Assembly: GCA_027563935.2 (NCBI GenBank)
Contig: CM050450.1
Location: 92,998,439-93,062,438, forward strand
Direction: 5' to 3'
DNA from: Costus lasius
Taxonomy: Eukaryota > Streptophyta > Magnoliopsida > Zingiberales > Costaceae
Length of the DNA stretch: 64,000 nucleotides
Made by a program: the position numbers and the translations under genes. The notes under the pieces were generated by a model, which saw nothing but the letters and a program-made list of their open reading frames with translations, was not told the DNA's origin and ran no database searches. Within the stretch, counting starts at the first letter, position 1, and each line of letters starts with the position of its first letter. This document shows positions 11,907 to 22,476 of this stretch, one piece after another.

Positions 11907-13610
11907 TGAAAGTGCCCCTTAGATTAGGGGGGTCCCCTTCTAGGGGGAGCATAACCCTAAAGCATATGGCGCATAAAATTTTTCTTCTTGCGGAACTAGG
12001 GTTATAGGATCGATATGCATGCTAAAAGATCAACTTGATAATAAGAAAACAATCATACCATCGCCATGGGGAAGATGTTTCCTTGGAAGCAAAGATCAAA
12101 GTAGATCTTCTCCTTGTCGTCACACACAAGATGATGTCGCTATCTCTCTTGGTGCTCCTTGTGCTAGCAAGGTTCCAAGAGGTCCTTGTCGAGTGAAGGG
12201 AAAATGAGATCTCTTTCTTCTTGGCCGAATCCTCCTCAACCTTCAAAATGTCGCCACACTCACGAGAGAGACGAGAGGAATATGGGCGAGAGAAATCTAA
12301 GTGAGCGAAAATAGAGTATTTTCTATTTTGATGAGCGCACTCTCCAAATGGAGATCATGGTTACTAAAAATAGTAACCACTCCTCACCACAACGTTCACG
12401 CCAAGTGAACTTGTCGCCTACTCCTCTCCCTATGAACCAAGCGCTCATTTAGTGAGCCGGTTCACTTTGGTTCGGTTTAAGAACCAATCAAGCCAATGAT
12501 CTAGTCTAGATCTTAAATAAACCCTAAGGTTCACGATCTAACCGTCGATCTCAACGATGCCCCTGATCTGACCGATCTGGCATGCATTCTCTCGATCGAA
12601 GCTTACCGATCTCAAGCCCTAATCAATCAAACATGATCAGACCAGATCTCACTCACAATCAGAGATTAAATCCCTTTAAACTGAACCCAAACAATTCAGT
12701 CCACACGATCTGACTTAAGTAAGCCATATCATCAAATTGTGCGACCCCAAGGGTTTCCTTTAAATGTCGGTAACGATAACTCGCGTTATCACGATCAGTG
12801 AGGGGTATCTAGCAACACATCACTATCTCCCGATATAAAGAAATGAGTCTTCCAAGACTACACCCAAACCACATCACAAGTGTGAATCAAATCACAAGGC
12901 ATGCATATTTCCTTTGCCACTGGATGTTCTTATTGGACAAGCCTGTCAAGCTTGTAATTCCAATATGATGAGCATGATTAGAACAGACGAACACTGTCAC
13001 CTGGGTATGGCCATACACTCTCTCAATCATCTCATCCAGGGGGCCCCATTAGAACATCACACTCCTTAAACAAGGAGACGGCAATCCTTTGTCTATCACT
13101 AATGCTCTAACCTGACTCAAGCTCACCATCCAAGATAGTCTATAATCATTATGTTTCAAACGATATTGAACTATCTCAAAACAATGACAATCATCATTTA
13201 GAAAACACAAGTGATCTCAAGTCAGAGGAAATGTGCCACTTGTCATAATCAAGGAATATTCACATTGTGACAAACAATTGAACATCCTAGTAGGGTCTGT
13301 CCAGTACATCCCATGTACCCATGAGTCTACATCTTATTCCATGCTCGAAGCATCCTATAAGATTAGAACACATATTAGTCTTAACCATATCAAGGCTGTC
13401 TCATGTTCACCAAGATACATCGACTAAGGACATAATAGCTTGTCAGCCCAGCTGAACAGCTTTGAGACATTATTCAGAAGAACATATATTGCAGCAGACA
13501 ATGTAGCTAACTGAATAACAACCATGCCTTTATAAACTTAAGAGTTTATTACATGATACAGATACATTCCCACAGGCCTCAAACATTAGCCTTAAGGGCA
13601 TACCCCAACA
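11907..13610 (-). repeat. 5' LTR of element B
   Basis: 1704 bp, pair of 4466-6169. It ends with the complement of TGTTGGGG at 13610 and is followed by the ATTGA duplication. Confidence 0.95.
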
Positions 13611-14060
13611 ATTGAACTACCTCAAGACAATGTCAATCATCACTTATAAACACAAGTGATCTCAAGTCAAAGGGAATATACCACTTGCTTGCTTATAAGG
13701 ATTTATTCACATTGTGACAAACAATTGAATATCCTAAGTAGGGTAAGTCCAGTACATCCAATGCACCTATGTGTCTAAATCTTATTCCATGCTCGAAGCA
13801 TCCTATAAGATCAGAACACATATTAGTCTCAATCATATCAAGGCTGTCTCATGTTCACCAAGATATCTCGACTAAGGACAACTCTGAATGTCAGCAAAGC
13901 TGAACATCATTGAGACATTACTCAGAGGTATACATACAGCAGCAGATAATGCAACAATCTGAATAACAACAATTGCCTTTATAAACATATACATAGTTTA
14001 TACATGATACTGATAATAGCCCAAGGCCTCAAACATTAGCCTTAAGGGCATACCCCAACA
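13611..14060 (-). repeat. Copia LTR C, right segment
   Basis: Continues the minus-strand LTR broken by element B, starting with the duplicated ATTGA and ending CCCCAACA at 14060 (the outer end of an LTR). No PPT follows; the next bases are LTR sequence of element D. So this is an outer boundary: C is a solo LTR or the 5' LTR of a minus-strand element extending left. It carries many substitutions and small indels compared with the young copies, so it is older. Confidence 0.85.
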
Positions 14061-15019
14061 TCTCGTGCATCCAAATTCTAAGTCAAACATCTCATGTGGA
14101 AACTCAAGGATCACTCTCATGCATCCTGAAACTCATCACAAGTTCTACTTAAGGTTTTGCAACGTTCTAATCCTCACTCTCGTGCAGGATCTTCATGTCT
14201 AACACATTAACTCCATCCAAAGAATTAGAAAATCAACATGGCAATAAATTCACTAAAAATCAGAGTTCAAAGAACAACCCTAATCTCTTACGATAAGTTC
14301 CAAACTCAATGATTTATAGGGTTCCAAATTTCACAATCAACCTCTCAGTCTATTTCGCAAAATTCTAAAACATGCTGATATTTACAAAACTAAGGAGAAT
14401 AAAAGAACAATCAATCACAAAATTAAAATTATCATAATAAAATTATCATGACAAAAGTTAATGTTTTCTAGTAATTAACAAACCAAGGGGATTACACCCC
14501 ATGTCCCGTAAAAAGATCTAAGCTAGCATGGTGAAAGGATTACAATAAACCATAATTTCAAAGGATTAGAAATCGAAAAAGGGAAGAAAAGTTACAAAAT
14601 AGGTACTGGACTGTAATTGCCTTTGAACAGCGCTATCACCGCTATTTTGTTGATTTCTCCCTCGATCGGACTCCAAACGCTCATAAACATCTGGTGTGTG
14701 CGCTCCTACTCTAGACAAAGCTTCGGTGTAAATTTCACAGCCTGACGTGGTCTCTACGCCTCTCGGCGTGAAGTCGTGCCCTAAGGACGCCTCCTTCGAT
14801 TACTCTCTCAATTATTGATAAAAATTGGGGCTTCCACTTCGCGCATCTTCTCCTCTTAGAGATGAGACCGTAGCATCTTTCAGATCTGAATTTGGACTCC
14901 TGGATCAAAAGACATGGTCCACGCAAGATTAAGGCTTAAAAACAAGCAAAAGAGCATAATTATGACATAAAAAGACACATGAAATGACACAAAATATACT
15001 ATGAATTTTGGTGTCATCA
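14061..15019 (-). repeat. Left (3') LTR of element D, truncated
   Basis: Aligns with 19876-21136 of the right LTR: the shared stretch begins at the short-direct-repeat-rich part (CACTCTCGTGCATCC) and ends GGTGTCATCA (complement of TGATGACACC). It lacks about 300 bp present at 20720-21035 in the right copy. The outer end was displaced by LTR C at 14060. Confidence 0.82.
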
Positions 15020-15410
15020 AACACATAAGGCTCAAAGTTTGCTTGTCCTCAAGCAAATAAATAAGAACAATGCTAAGTATGAAAAATATGCTCTTTTATG
15101 AAAAATAAATTTCTAAAATATAATTACTCATGAAATATTCCACCAAATACTACACAAAAATCAGATAAATACATCATCCTCTGAATTTAATCATTAAGAT
15201 TTACAACTTTGATCAAATAAAATTTCGCAACTCGCATAATAAAAAGAATCCCAGTCTCATGAATTTACCCAATTTTCAGTTTAAATCTATCATACTTTTG
15301 TTTACAGGAATTGGATATCCAAAATATTTTTCCACACAAAATTTCCCCCCCCCCTTTTTTTTTTCTTTTTTGGGTGGCATGTACCCACATAGATACATAC
15401 TTTTTATTTG

Positions 15411-15690
15411 GACTTCAACTCTTCTCTTCGGTACCACTGTCAATTTTACACAGTGCCAAGTAGAGGAGTCATTTTCTTTTTCTCTCTCCCTTTTTTTTTA
15501 ATATAGACTTCAACCCATGTGTTAGGTACCACTGTCAATTTTACACAGTGCCAAGTAGAGGAGTCTTTTTCTTTTTCTCTCTCCTCTTTTTTTTTATATA
15601 GACTTCAACCCATGTCTTAGGTACCACTGTCAATTTTACACAGTGCCAAGTAGGGGAGTCTCTCTCTTTATTTGTAGATCTTGGATTCTT
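15411..15690. repeat. Three tandem copies of a 95-bp unit
   Basis: Units start at 15411, 15506 and 15601, each beginning GACTTCAAC and containing GGTACCACTGTCAATTTTAC then CACAGTGCCAAGTAG, followed by a T/C-rich tract. The period is 95 bp. The array sits in the 3' non-coding part of element D. ACTGTC...TTTTACACAGT offers a small hairpin in each unit. Confidence 0.9.
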
Positions 15691-18136
15691 TCTTCCGAAT
15701 AAATAGTAAGATAAACCAAACATTATATAGGCTAATCAATTGACATCAATTAAAAAATTATACTCATATGCTCATTTTATTCAAGAAAAATGCTTCACTC
15801 TTAGATTGCATTCATCAAACAACATACCTACCCAAAACCTTATGCATCAATCAATGTAGGATTTCAACAAGTAGATATATATTGAAGAAATAAATTTAAC
15901 ATAATAGGTATATTTCCATTCAAGGAATTGACATGCATAATCATAGAAAAAAAAATCCACACATCTCTCATCACATAGATTAAAGTCATAAAGATTTTTA
16001 AACATCAAAAATGTAAAAATCAATGCAAATGGTGTGAAGTATCAAACTCGTACAATCATGGTCAAAAGTATAACATGATAGATTCAAGAAACCACATATA
16101 ATAGAAATCTTAGTGAGTGATATAATCATAGAAAATAATCATGAATACAAGGGAGTGCAAATGATACTCACAAAACTATATAGCAAGTTCTGACCAAAAA
16201 CACATAAGGCTCAGACCAAAAATAGTGTCGGGGTAGATACTGCTAGGTCCAAAGATGTGCTTTTTGAAAATTTTACCTGCACAATTTAAGATAAATAAGG
16301 CTCTGTCTGAAAATAGTCTCAAAAAAATAATACTGATAAAAATAAATCTCTCAAGGGAGAATCAGAGATGTCGCCAGAGCTCTGAAGATGATGCCGGTGG
16401 AAAGAGTCGAGCAGGCAAGAAGGAGAGGGTGAATAGAGGCTAGCTGAAAAGCTGCTAGCAATGATGGTGATGGTGTCGACAGTAGAGTGAGTAATCTCTA
16501 GTGGCCTGCTGAAGACTACAGTCCTAAAGGTGAGATCGTCGGCTGGTGGGCACAAGAGATAATGCTGTATAGAAAATCAGTCACTAATGAAGATTCTACT
16601 GCAAAGATAAATAAAATCAATATAATAAGAAGCAGCAAAAGAAGCAAGAAGCCGCTGGTGATGCTCCGCAAGAAGTGGAGGACAATTGCTATTGAAGATT
16701 TCTAAATCTGGAGTCAAAAGAAGCAATAACAAGTAGAAAGCAAAGCAAGCAGTTTTTGAATTTTTTATGAAAGGTAGTCATATCCTAGAATAAAATTTAA
16801 TGATCCAAATAGAAAATGGACAGAACCAAGTTGTAGAATAAGATATGTTCTTTTCAGACGTATGAAAATTAAAGGATCAAAATCTGTTAGGAATTTAGGG
16901 TATCAACAGAAAGAAGGCTACTCAGATTTCAAAACCGCAAAAACTGCACAAAAGTTAATCAGATTCAAAAAGTTGCCATGTGTCCTAAAATGATCAGAAA
17001 ATATTTTCATGAAAATTACTAATCCACGAGATAGAACGACACATGTTCTTTATATTCCAAGTGAAAATCAGGGTTTTGAGTCACCGAAGCATCTCAAAAA
17101 GCTGTAGCAAAAGTGCTAATCAGATTAGTCAGAAAAAAAAAACTACTGCAAAAATTAATCAGAATTGAAAAGTTGCTATGGGTTTTAGAATGATCCATAG
17201 ACTTTAAAATTCAGCAAAAATATCCAAATGATAGACAAAGATGCGTACTTCCATGTTGTGGCAAAAATCAAAAATTTTACCAACCGAGTTTCTTAAAATC
17301 GCAGCGAGAAAACACCTACTCAGATAAGCAGAAAATAGTTCAAAAATTATGGGCATCAAATCCTTTACGGCAGTGTCGTAATGTACACAATTCTCGGGTC
17401 AGATTATACAGGAAATACGGTACCGTAGGAAATACGGTACCGTAAAAATGGTTACGGTACTGTCGTAAAATCAGTCATAGATATTTTTTTTTTTTGAAAA
17501 TTCAAAATTAAAAAATTACGCCCGTAAAAACCATTATGGCACTACCATAATTTCGATCAAAACCATGGAAATTCTCGGGTAAAAATTCAGCGAAAATATT
17601 ATACCGTAAAAATTATTACAGTAGTACCGTAAAAGCAATAAAACCTTCACGTCAAAAATCTGCAAAAATACGGTACCATGAACAAGAATGCGGTAGTGCC
17701 GTAAAACTCTAAAAACTCTTGGGAAAGAAAACTGTAGAATTACGGTACCGTAAAGAGGATTACGGCAGTGCCGTATTTTGCGAAAAATTTTATTTTCCCT
17801 GCAAAAAGAAAAAAAAAATAATTCTAAAAATAAACTAAATAAAAGAAACTAAGCTAAGTGATAATGTTTGGGTTGCCTCCCAAGAAGCACTAATTTTTAG
17901 ATCATTAGCTTGACCAAAAATCAAAAATCATGGCGAAGCAGGTGAATCAGTACGAAAATAAAGAGCAAACAATTTTCTGCATTTCCTTTGTCCAAAAAGT
18001 TTAGCCACTAATCCAAAAATCCAGAATTGCATATAAATCACAATCAAAGTGGCTTTCTTAAATATGCAGAAATCAAAATCAAAATTTTCAATGATCTTCC
18101 TATGTTTGTCAGTGAGCAAAATCATAAGTCCTTTCT
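15691..18136. other. Non-coding internal region of element D
   Basis: AT-rich, no credible ORF. Between 16900 and 17350 phrases such as CTGCAAAAATTAATCAGA recur. From about 17400 to 17790 there is an array of dyads built on TACGG...CCGTA, annotated separately. Confidence 0.6.
17400..17790. repeat. Array of TACGG...CCGTA dyads
   Basis: Perfect palindromes TACGGTACCGTA at 17416-17427, 17433-17444 and 17741-17752, then TACGGCAGTGCCGTA at 17761-17775, with many decayed relatives between (for example TACGGTACTGTCGTA). No coding potential. Related arrays occur at 20750-20885 and 25050-25420. Confidence 0.85.
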
Positions 18137-19140
18137 TCAAATTTCTATCTTCAATTGCCATAGGACTTTGATCAAAAGATATAAACATTGGATCATCAAA
18201 ATAACTTTTTTTTTCTGATTAGGTTCCTCAATAAAACATAATTTTTCTAATAAATCAAAAGAGTGAACATTAGATATGGGCAAAACATCATCATGGTGAG
18301 ATTCATCAATGTTTGTAATTTTCAAATCATTTTCAAGTTCCTCATGTTCATCATCAAATAATTTATCAATTTCAAAATTATCAACAAAATCAGAGTAAGA
18401 TTTTTCTAAATTAGTCCCCTCATATCCTTCATCAGAATTAACCATAAACAATATATTATCAAAAGAATCAAAATGATCAAAAGAGGGTTTTTCAATTTTA
18501 ATTTCCTCAAATTTTTTCACAAATAAATTATCAAATGAATCTAATTCACAATTACCAAAATCAGAGTGAGATGCATTAATGTTCACATAAGGCTCAATCT
18601 AAAAACAATCATAATCAGAGGAAGATTTTTCCAAATCAATTTCTTCAGTTTCCAAATCAAAAGCAAATAAACAATCTTGTTGTGCTAATTGGGTTTCTAA
18701 AATTTCATTGTGTGCAACTATGTCATCCAACCTATAATTGATTTGTTTGAGGGTCTCATTCACACTATAATTGATATGTTTCAGACTCTCATTCAAGTAT
18801 CATTCTGTTTTGCTTGGGTACTCATGAACTTTTCAAACATTATCTCTAAGCTAGATTTTTCAATATCCTCAAAATATGGTTCAGAAGTATAGTTTGAGCA
18901 ATCATCATATAAAGATCTAGAATCATATTGATCATCTTGATACCATGGTGAATTGGAATTTAAAAATTGGAAATTAGAAGTATAATGATCAATACGTCCA
19001 CAAATATCACATCTACTAGAAGAGAGAGAGTGCATATAAGAGTTAAACGTATCTTGGAGTGTGCTCAATGAATCATACTTACCGTGTGGCATGTATACCT
19101 TACTTCCTTGAGATGCCCATGAATTATGATTAAAAGACAT
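18137..19140 (-). pseudogene. Degenerate gag-like gene of element D (zinc-knuckle part)
   Basis: Three open stretches read leftward. The first (19140-18793) starts about 330 bp inside the PBS and contains CDICGRIDHYTSN, a zinc-knuckle-like CX2CX4H with the last cysteine missing, then a predicted helix ending FEKFMSTQAKQ. The second (18796-18599) includes INYRLDDIVAHNEILETQLAQ, resembling the helix after the knuckle in Athila gag proteins. The third (18586-18137) is rich in Asp, Glu, Ser and Phe and unfamiliar. Frames one and two are offset (a frameshift near 18795); two and three are in frame but separated by a stop near 18599. The gag capsid core seen in element E is absent. I infer a non-autonomous Athila derivative keeping only the nucleocapsid end of gag; function today is unlikely. 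Confidence 0.6.
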
Positions 19141-19470
19141 ATCTTAAATTCAAAGCTTTCTGCATAACTAAAAATTGTATCTCAAAATTCACAGGAAATA
19201 AAATATATCAAGATCTAAGAGTCCTGTGTATAGACAATTAGAATAGAAATAGAAAGATTATCCAACACCAATCAATATGAATTTTTTTTCAGAATATATA
19301 AAAAATAGAAAATATAAAACACAAGCAAATTCAAAATTTTCATATATCACAGTTATGTCATAACTGTGAAAATCCAAAACCTGCAAAAACAGAAAACAAA
19401 GTTAAATCTAAAACAAATAAAACTTAGTCTATTAATACTAACAACTATTTTGATATTAACAAAACTAAGG

Positions 19471-19488
19471 TCCCTGGCAACGGCGCCA
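19471..19488 (-). other. Primer binding site of element D (tRNA-Asp type)
   Basis: TCCCTGGCAACGGCGCCA on the + strand. The last 13 bases (GGCAACGGCGCCA) match the 3' end of plant tRNA-Asp(GUC) with CCA, as in Athila-type elements. It lies 7 bp from the LTR edge at 19496. Confidence 0.82.
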
Positions 19489-19495
19489 AAAAAGT

Positions 19496-21136
19496 TGTCG
19501 TGTCCGCAAGTGCACGGATACTTCGAAGTAATAAAATAGATATCGAACCACAGAGACCTACATGTTAAGTGCCAAATAGATATTTTCTCACTAGCTAAGC
19601 AAACTGAATAGTGTTAAACAATCGATCGAAAAGAATGCAGAAAAGTATATCAGAGAGAAACTGGGACTAGGGGATCATCCACCTTAATTCTAATGACTAG
19701 AAGGAAATAAAGGCCGTCGGTCAAATTTCATTACGATAAATATTTAATTTACTTCATAAAAGGATCATCTCGCTCTCGCGTAGACAATCATACAAAGGAC
19801 CAATCCTCACTCTCGTGCAAGATTTATCCGATGCTAAAAATAAGTAAATAATTGAACAAAGAACTCAAGGATCACTCTAGTGCATCCGAATTCTAAGTCA
19901 AACATGTCATGTGGAAACTCAAGGATCACTCTCGTGCATCCTGAAACTCATCACAAGTTCTACTTAAGGTTTTCCAACGTTCCGATCCTCACTCTCGTGT
20001 AGGATCTTCACGTCTAACACATTAACTCAATCCAAAGAATTAGAAAATCAACATGGCAATAAAGTCACTAAAAATCAGAGTTCAAAGAACAAACCTAATC
20101 TCTTACGATAAATTCCAAACTCAATGATTTCTAGGGTTCCGAATTTCACAATCAACCTCTCAGTCTATTTCGGAAAATTCTAAAACATACTGATATTTAT
20201 AAAACTACGGAGAATCAGAGAACAATCAATCACAAAAGTAAAATTATCATAATAAAATTATCATGACAAAAGTTAATGTTTTCTAGTCATTAACAAACCA
20301 AGGGGATTACACCTCATGTCCCACAAAAAGATCTAAGCTAGCATGGTGAAAGGATTACAATAAACCATAATTTCAGAGGATTAGAAATCGAAAAAGGGAA
20401 GAAAAATTACAAAACAGGTGATGTAATGAAATTACAGCGTCGTAATTGCCTTTAAACAGCGCTATCACCGTTGTTTTGTTGACTTCTCCCTCGATCGGAC
20501 TTCAAACGCTCTGAAACTTTTGGTGTGTGCTCTCCTACTCCCAGCGAAGCTCTCGGTGCATAGCTGTGCCCTAAGGATTCCTCCTTCGATTACTCTCTCA
20601 CTTCTTGATAAAAATTGGGGCTTGCACTTCGTGCATCGTCTCCTCTTAAAGACGCGTCCGCAGCATCTTTCGATCTCAATTTGGACATCTGGATCAAAAG
20701 ATATGGTCCTCGCAATATTCGGGTGGAAAAATCAAAAAACTGGGTCTAAAATACGGTACCATATTTTGAATAAGACAGTACCGTATTTTAAATAAGATAG
20801 TGCCGTATTTTGCCCAAAAATTCAGAAATTTTATGTTTAAAATCCTCCAAAAATACGGTACTGTGGCAGAGTGCTGTATTTTTGCAAATTGGCTCCGAAT
20901 TTGATGAAAATTGATGGGTAGCTTCGTTTCGACGTCTAGAATCCATTGGTGTATTCAAATCTCCCAAAATCCATCATAATATGGCACTTTTAACCTGAAA
21001 ATAATCAAAAATAAGAAATGGTGTAGATTCTGCAATATTTGACAATTAAGGCTTAAAAATAAGCAAAAGAGTATAATTATGACACAAAAAGACACATGAA
21101 ATGACACAAAATATACTATGAATTTTGGTATCATCA
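19496..21136 (-). repeat. Right (5') LTR of element D
   Basis: 1641 bp. The + strand reads TGTCGTGTCCGCAAGTGCAC at the left edge and ...GGTATCATCA at the right edge (an LTR of form TGATGATACC...GGACACGACA). It contains TACGG-type dyads at 20750-20885. Confidence 0.8.
20750..20885. repeat. TACGG dyad array inside the D LTR
   Basis: Decayed copies: TACGGTACCATA, CAGTACCGTA, TAGTGCCGTA and TACGGTACTGTG, spaced about 25-65 bp. This block is missing from the left LTR (see the deletion finding). Confidence 0.7.
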
Positions 21137-21559
21137 GAGTTCAATCAATAAAACATACAACACTCATCACAAGATTTGAAGGTGTTGGGGGTGGTGATCA
21201 CCTATTTGTTTAGATGCTACCAACCCAAACTGAGATATCACTCAAACCAACAGATTAGAACAGCATATTACTTAACAAGACCAGAGTTTAGCAATGATCT
21301 ACCTAGAAAATTCAACACAAGATTTGGCCAAAGAGATCCAAGCAAAAAATTACAGGTGCTTGATCTTTGAGGGGCTAGTTGGAGGGCTGATATTGAGTTT
21401 TGGGAAAGAGATGGTGCCTTGTAGTGAATTACATGTGCAATAAACCCTAGGCTACAAACAACCTAGTGCAACATTTAGGAAATTAAACATTACTTAAAAG
21501 AAAATAAAATCCTAGGCTACCCCTACTCTAATACAAGATAAGTAAAAGACAGACATTGC
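21137..21559. other. Unclassified sequence between elements D and E
   Basis: No gene or clear repeat boundary. The gag remnant of E stops about here, so this is either diverged E internal sequence or a separate fragment. The target duplication of D (GAGTT if 21137-21141) cannot be confirmed because the left end of D is lost. Confidence 0.4.
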
Positions 21560-22215
21560 AAAATAAATCCCGAAGATGCCCCTGCATCCAGTGGTTGAAA
21601 GCCATTTTTTCAAACAAATTCATTGCGTCCTCCATACTTTTATTCATTATTGCCTCACCAGTGGCAGCGTCAACTTTTATATGAGTATTGTAATTTAGTG
21701 CATTATATATTGTATGAATAGTTACCCACTTGTCGAGGCCGTGGTGTGGGCACATCCTTTGAAGTTCTTTAAATTGATCCCATGCCTCGAATAGCGATTC
21801 TCCTTCTTCTTGCACAAAGCTCGTAATCGGTTCCTAAGCTGCGCAGTCTTGCTTGGTGGAAAATATTTTTCTAGGAAAGCAGTGGAAAGCTCCTCCCAAC
21901 TTGTTATGGAACCTGACTGATGAGAGTGAAGCCATCCACGAGCCTTATCTCTAAGAGAAAAAGGAAAAAGTTTGAGTCACAAAGAATCATTAGAAATACT
22001 ATTCATTTTCAATGTATCACAGTATTCAAAAAATGTAGAAAAGTGCATATTAGGATCCTCAGACGGCAAGCCTCCAAACTAGTTCTACTGAACCATGAAA
22101 AGTAGAGATGACTTGATTTCAAAATTGTTCGTTTCAATGTTCGGGCGAGCAATACTCGAGTGAACCCTTGCATGTTTGGGGCTGCGTAATCCCTTAAAGA
22201 TCTCTGATGGCCCAT
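21560..22215 (-). pseudogene. Athila-type gag fragment of element E
   Basis: Minus-strand gag remnant beginning near 22215 (MGHQRSLRDYAAPN). After a disordered stretch come hallmarks of Athila gag: FPFSLRDKARGWL, then KYFPPSKTAQLRN, then EGESLFEAWDQFKELQRMCPHHG and NKSMEDAMNLFEKMA (ending near 21590). The parts lie in different frames (frameshift near 21815), so the gene is broken. Gag forms the particle that packages element RNA. The nucleocapsid and all of pol are missing. It lies about 240 bp from the PBS, as expected for the start of gag. Confidence 0.8.
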
Positions 22216-22452
22216 CTTAGGTTTATGTGAAGTTTTCTTTGCTATTTGCTTTATGCGGTAGCGAAATGTTCTTTCGATTTCTGGATCATACTCAAATAGC
22301 TTCCTAGAACACCTAGGTATAAACAATCAACAGTTAAAACTAAGACAGGAGTCAGGCAATGTATTCAAAAACAAAACAAGTGGAATTAAATAAAAGAAAA
22401 ACAAAAGTCTAGTCTATCAATCCTTAAACGTAGACAATATCGGCAAAATTGG

Positions 22453-22470
22453 TCCCTAGCAATGGCGCCA
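22453..22470 (-). other. Primer binding site of element E (tRNA-Asp type, decayed)
   Basis: TCCCTAGCAATGGCGCCA on the + strand: the same site as in D with two transitions. It lies 6 bp from the proposed LTR edge. Confidence 0.75.
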
Positions 22471-22476
22471 AAAACT

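Larger units (their letters stand above)
4466..13610 (-). mobile_element. Copia element B, complete, minus strand
   Basis: 9145-bp Ty1/copia element with two 1704-bp LTRs (4466-6169 and 11907-13610), PPT, PBS and a full-length gag-pol frame broken by one stop. It is flanked by the perfect 5-bp duplication ATTGA (4461-4465 and 13611-13615) and sits in LTR C. By eye the LTRs differ at one position (A versus C in the TAAACnCTAAGG stretch near 5091 and 12532), so it inserted very recently. Confidence 0.97.
14061..21136 (-). mobile_element. Athila-like Ty3/gypsy element D, non-autonomous, minus strand
   Basis: Ty3/gypsy-type element: right (5') LTR 19496-21136, tRNA-Asp-type PBS 19471-19488, internal region 15020-19495, left (3') LTR remnant 14061-15019, whose outer part is displaced by LTR C. 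Beside the left LTR (about 15030-15055) lies the complement of GAGGACAAGCAAA, a phrase commonly found next to the 3' LTR in Athila-type elements. The internal region has a degenerate gag remnant but no protease, RT, RNase H or integrase, so it is a LARD-like or gutted derivative. LTR divergence is clearly higher than in the copia elements. Confidence 0.8.

Noticed and set aside
4466..13610. Large direct duplications (4466-6169 and 11907-13610, and similar pairs) as possible segmental duplications.
   Set aside because: They are the LTR pairs of retrotransposons, with TSD, PBS and PPT in the right places.
15411..15690. 95-bp repeats as a CRISPR-like array.
   Set aside because: Units are contiguous with no unique spacers, and the context is a plant retroelement.
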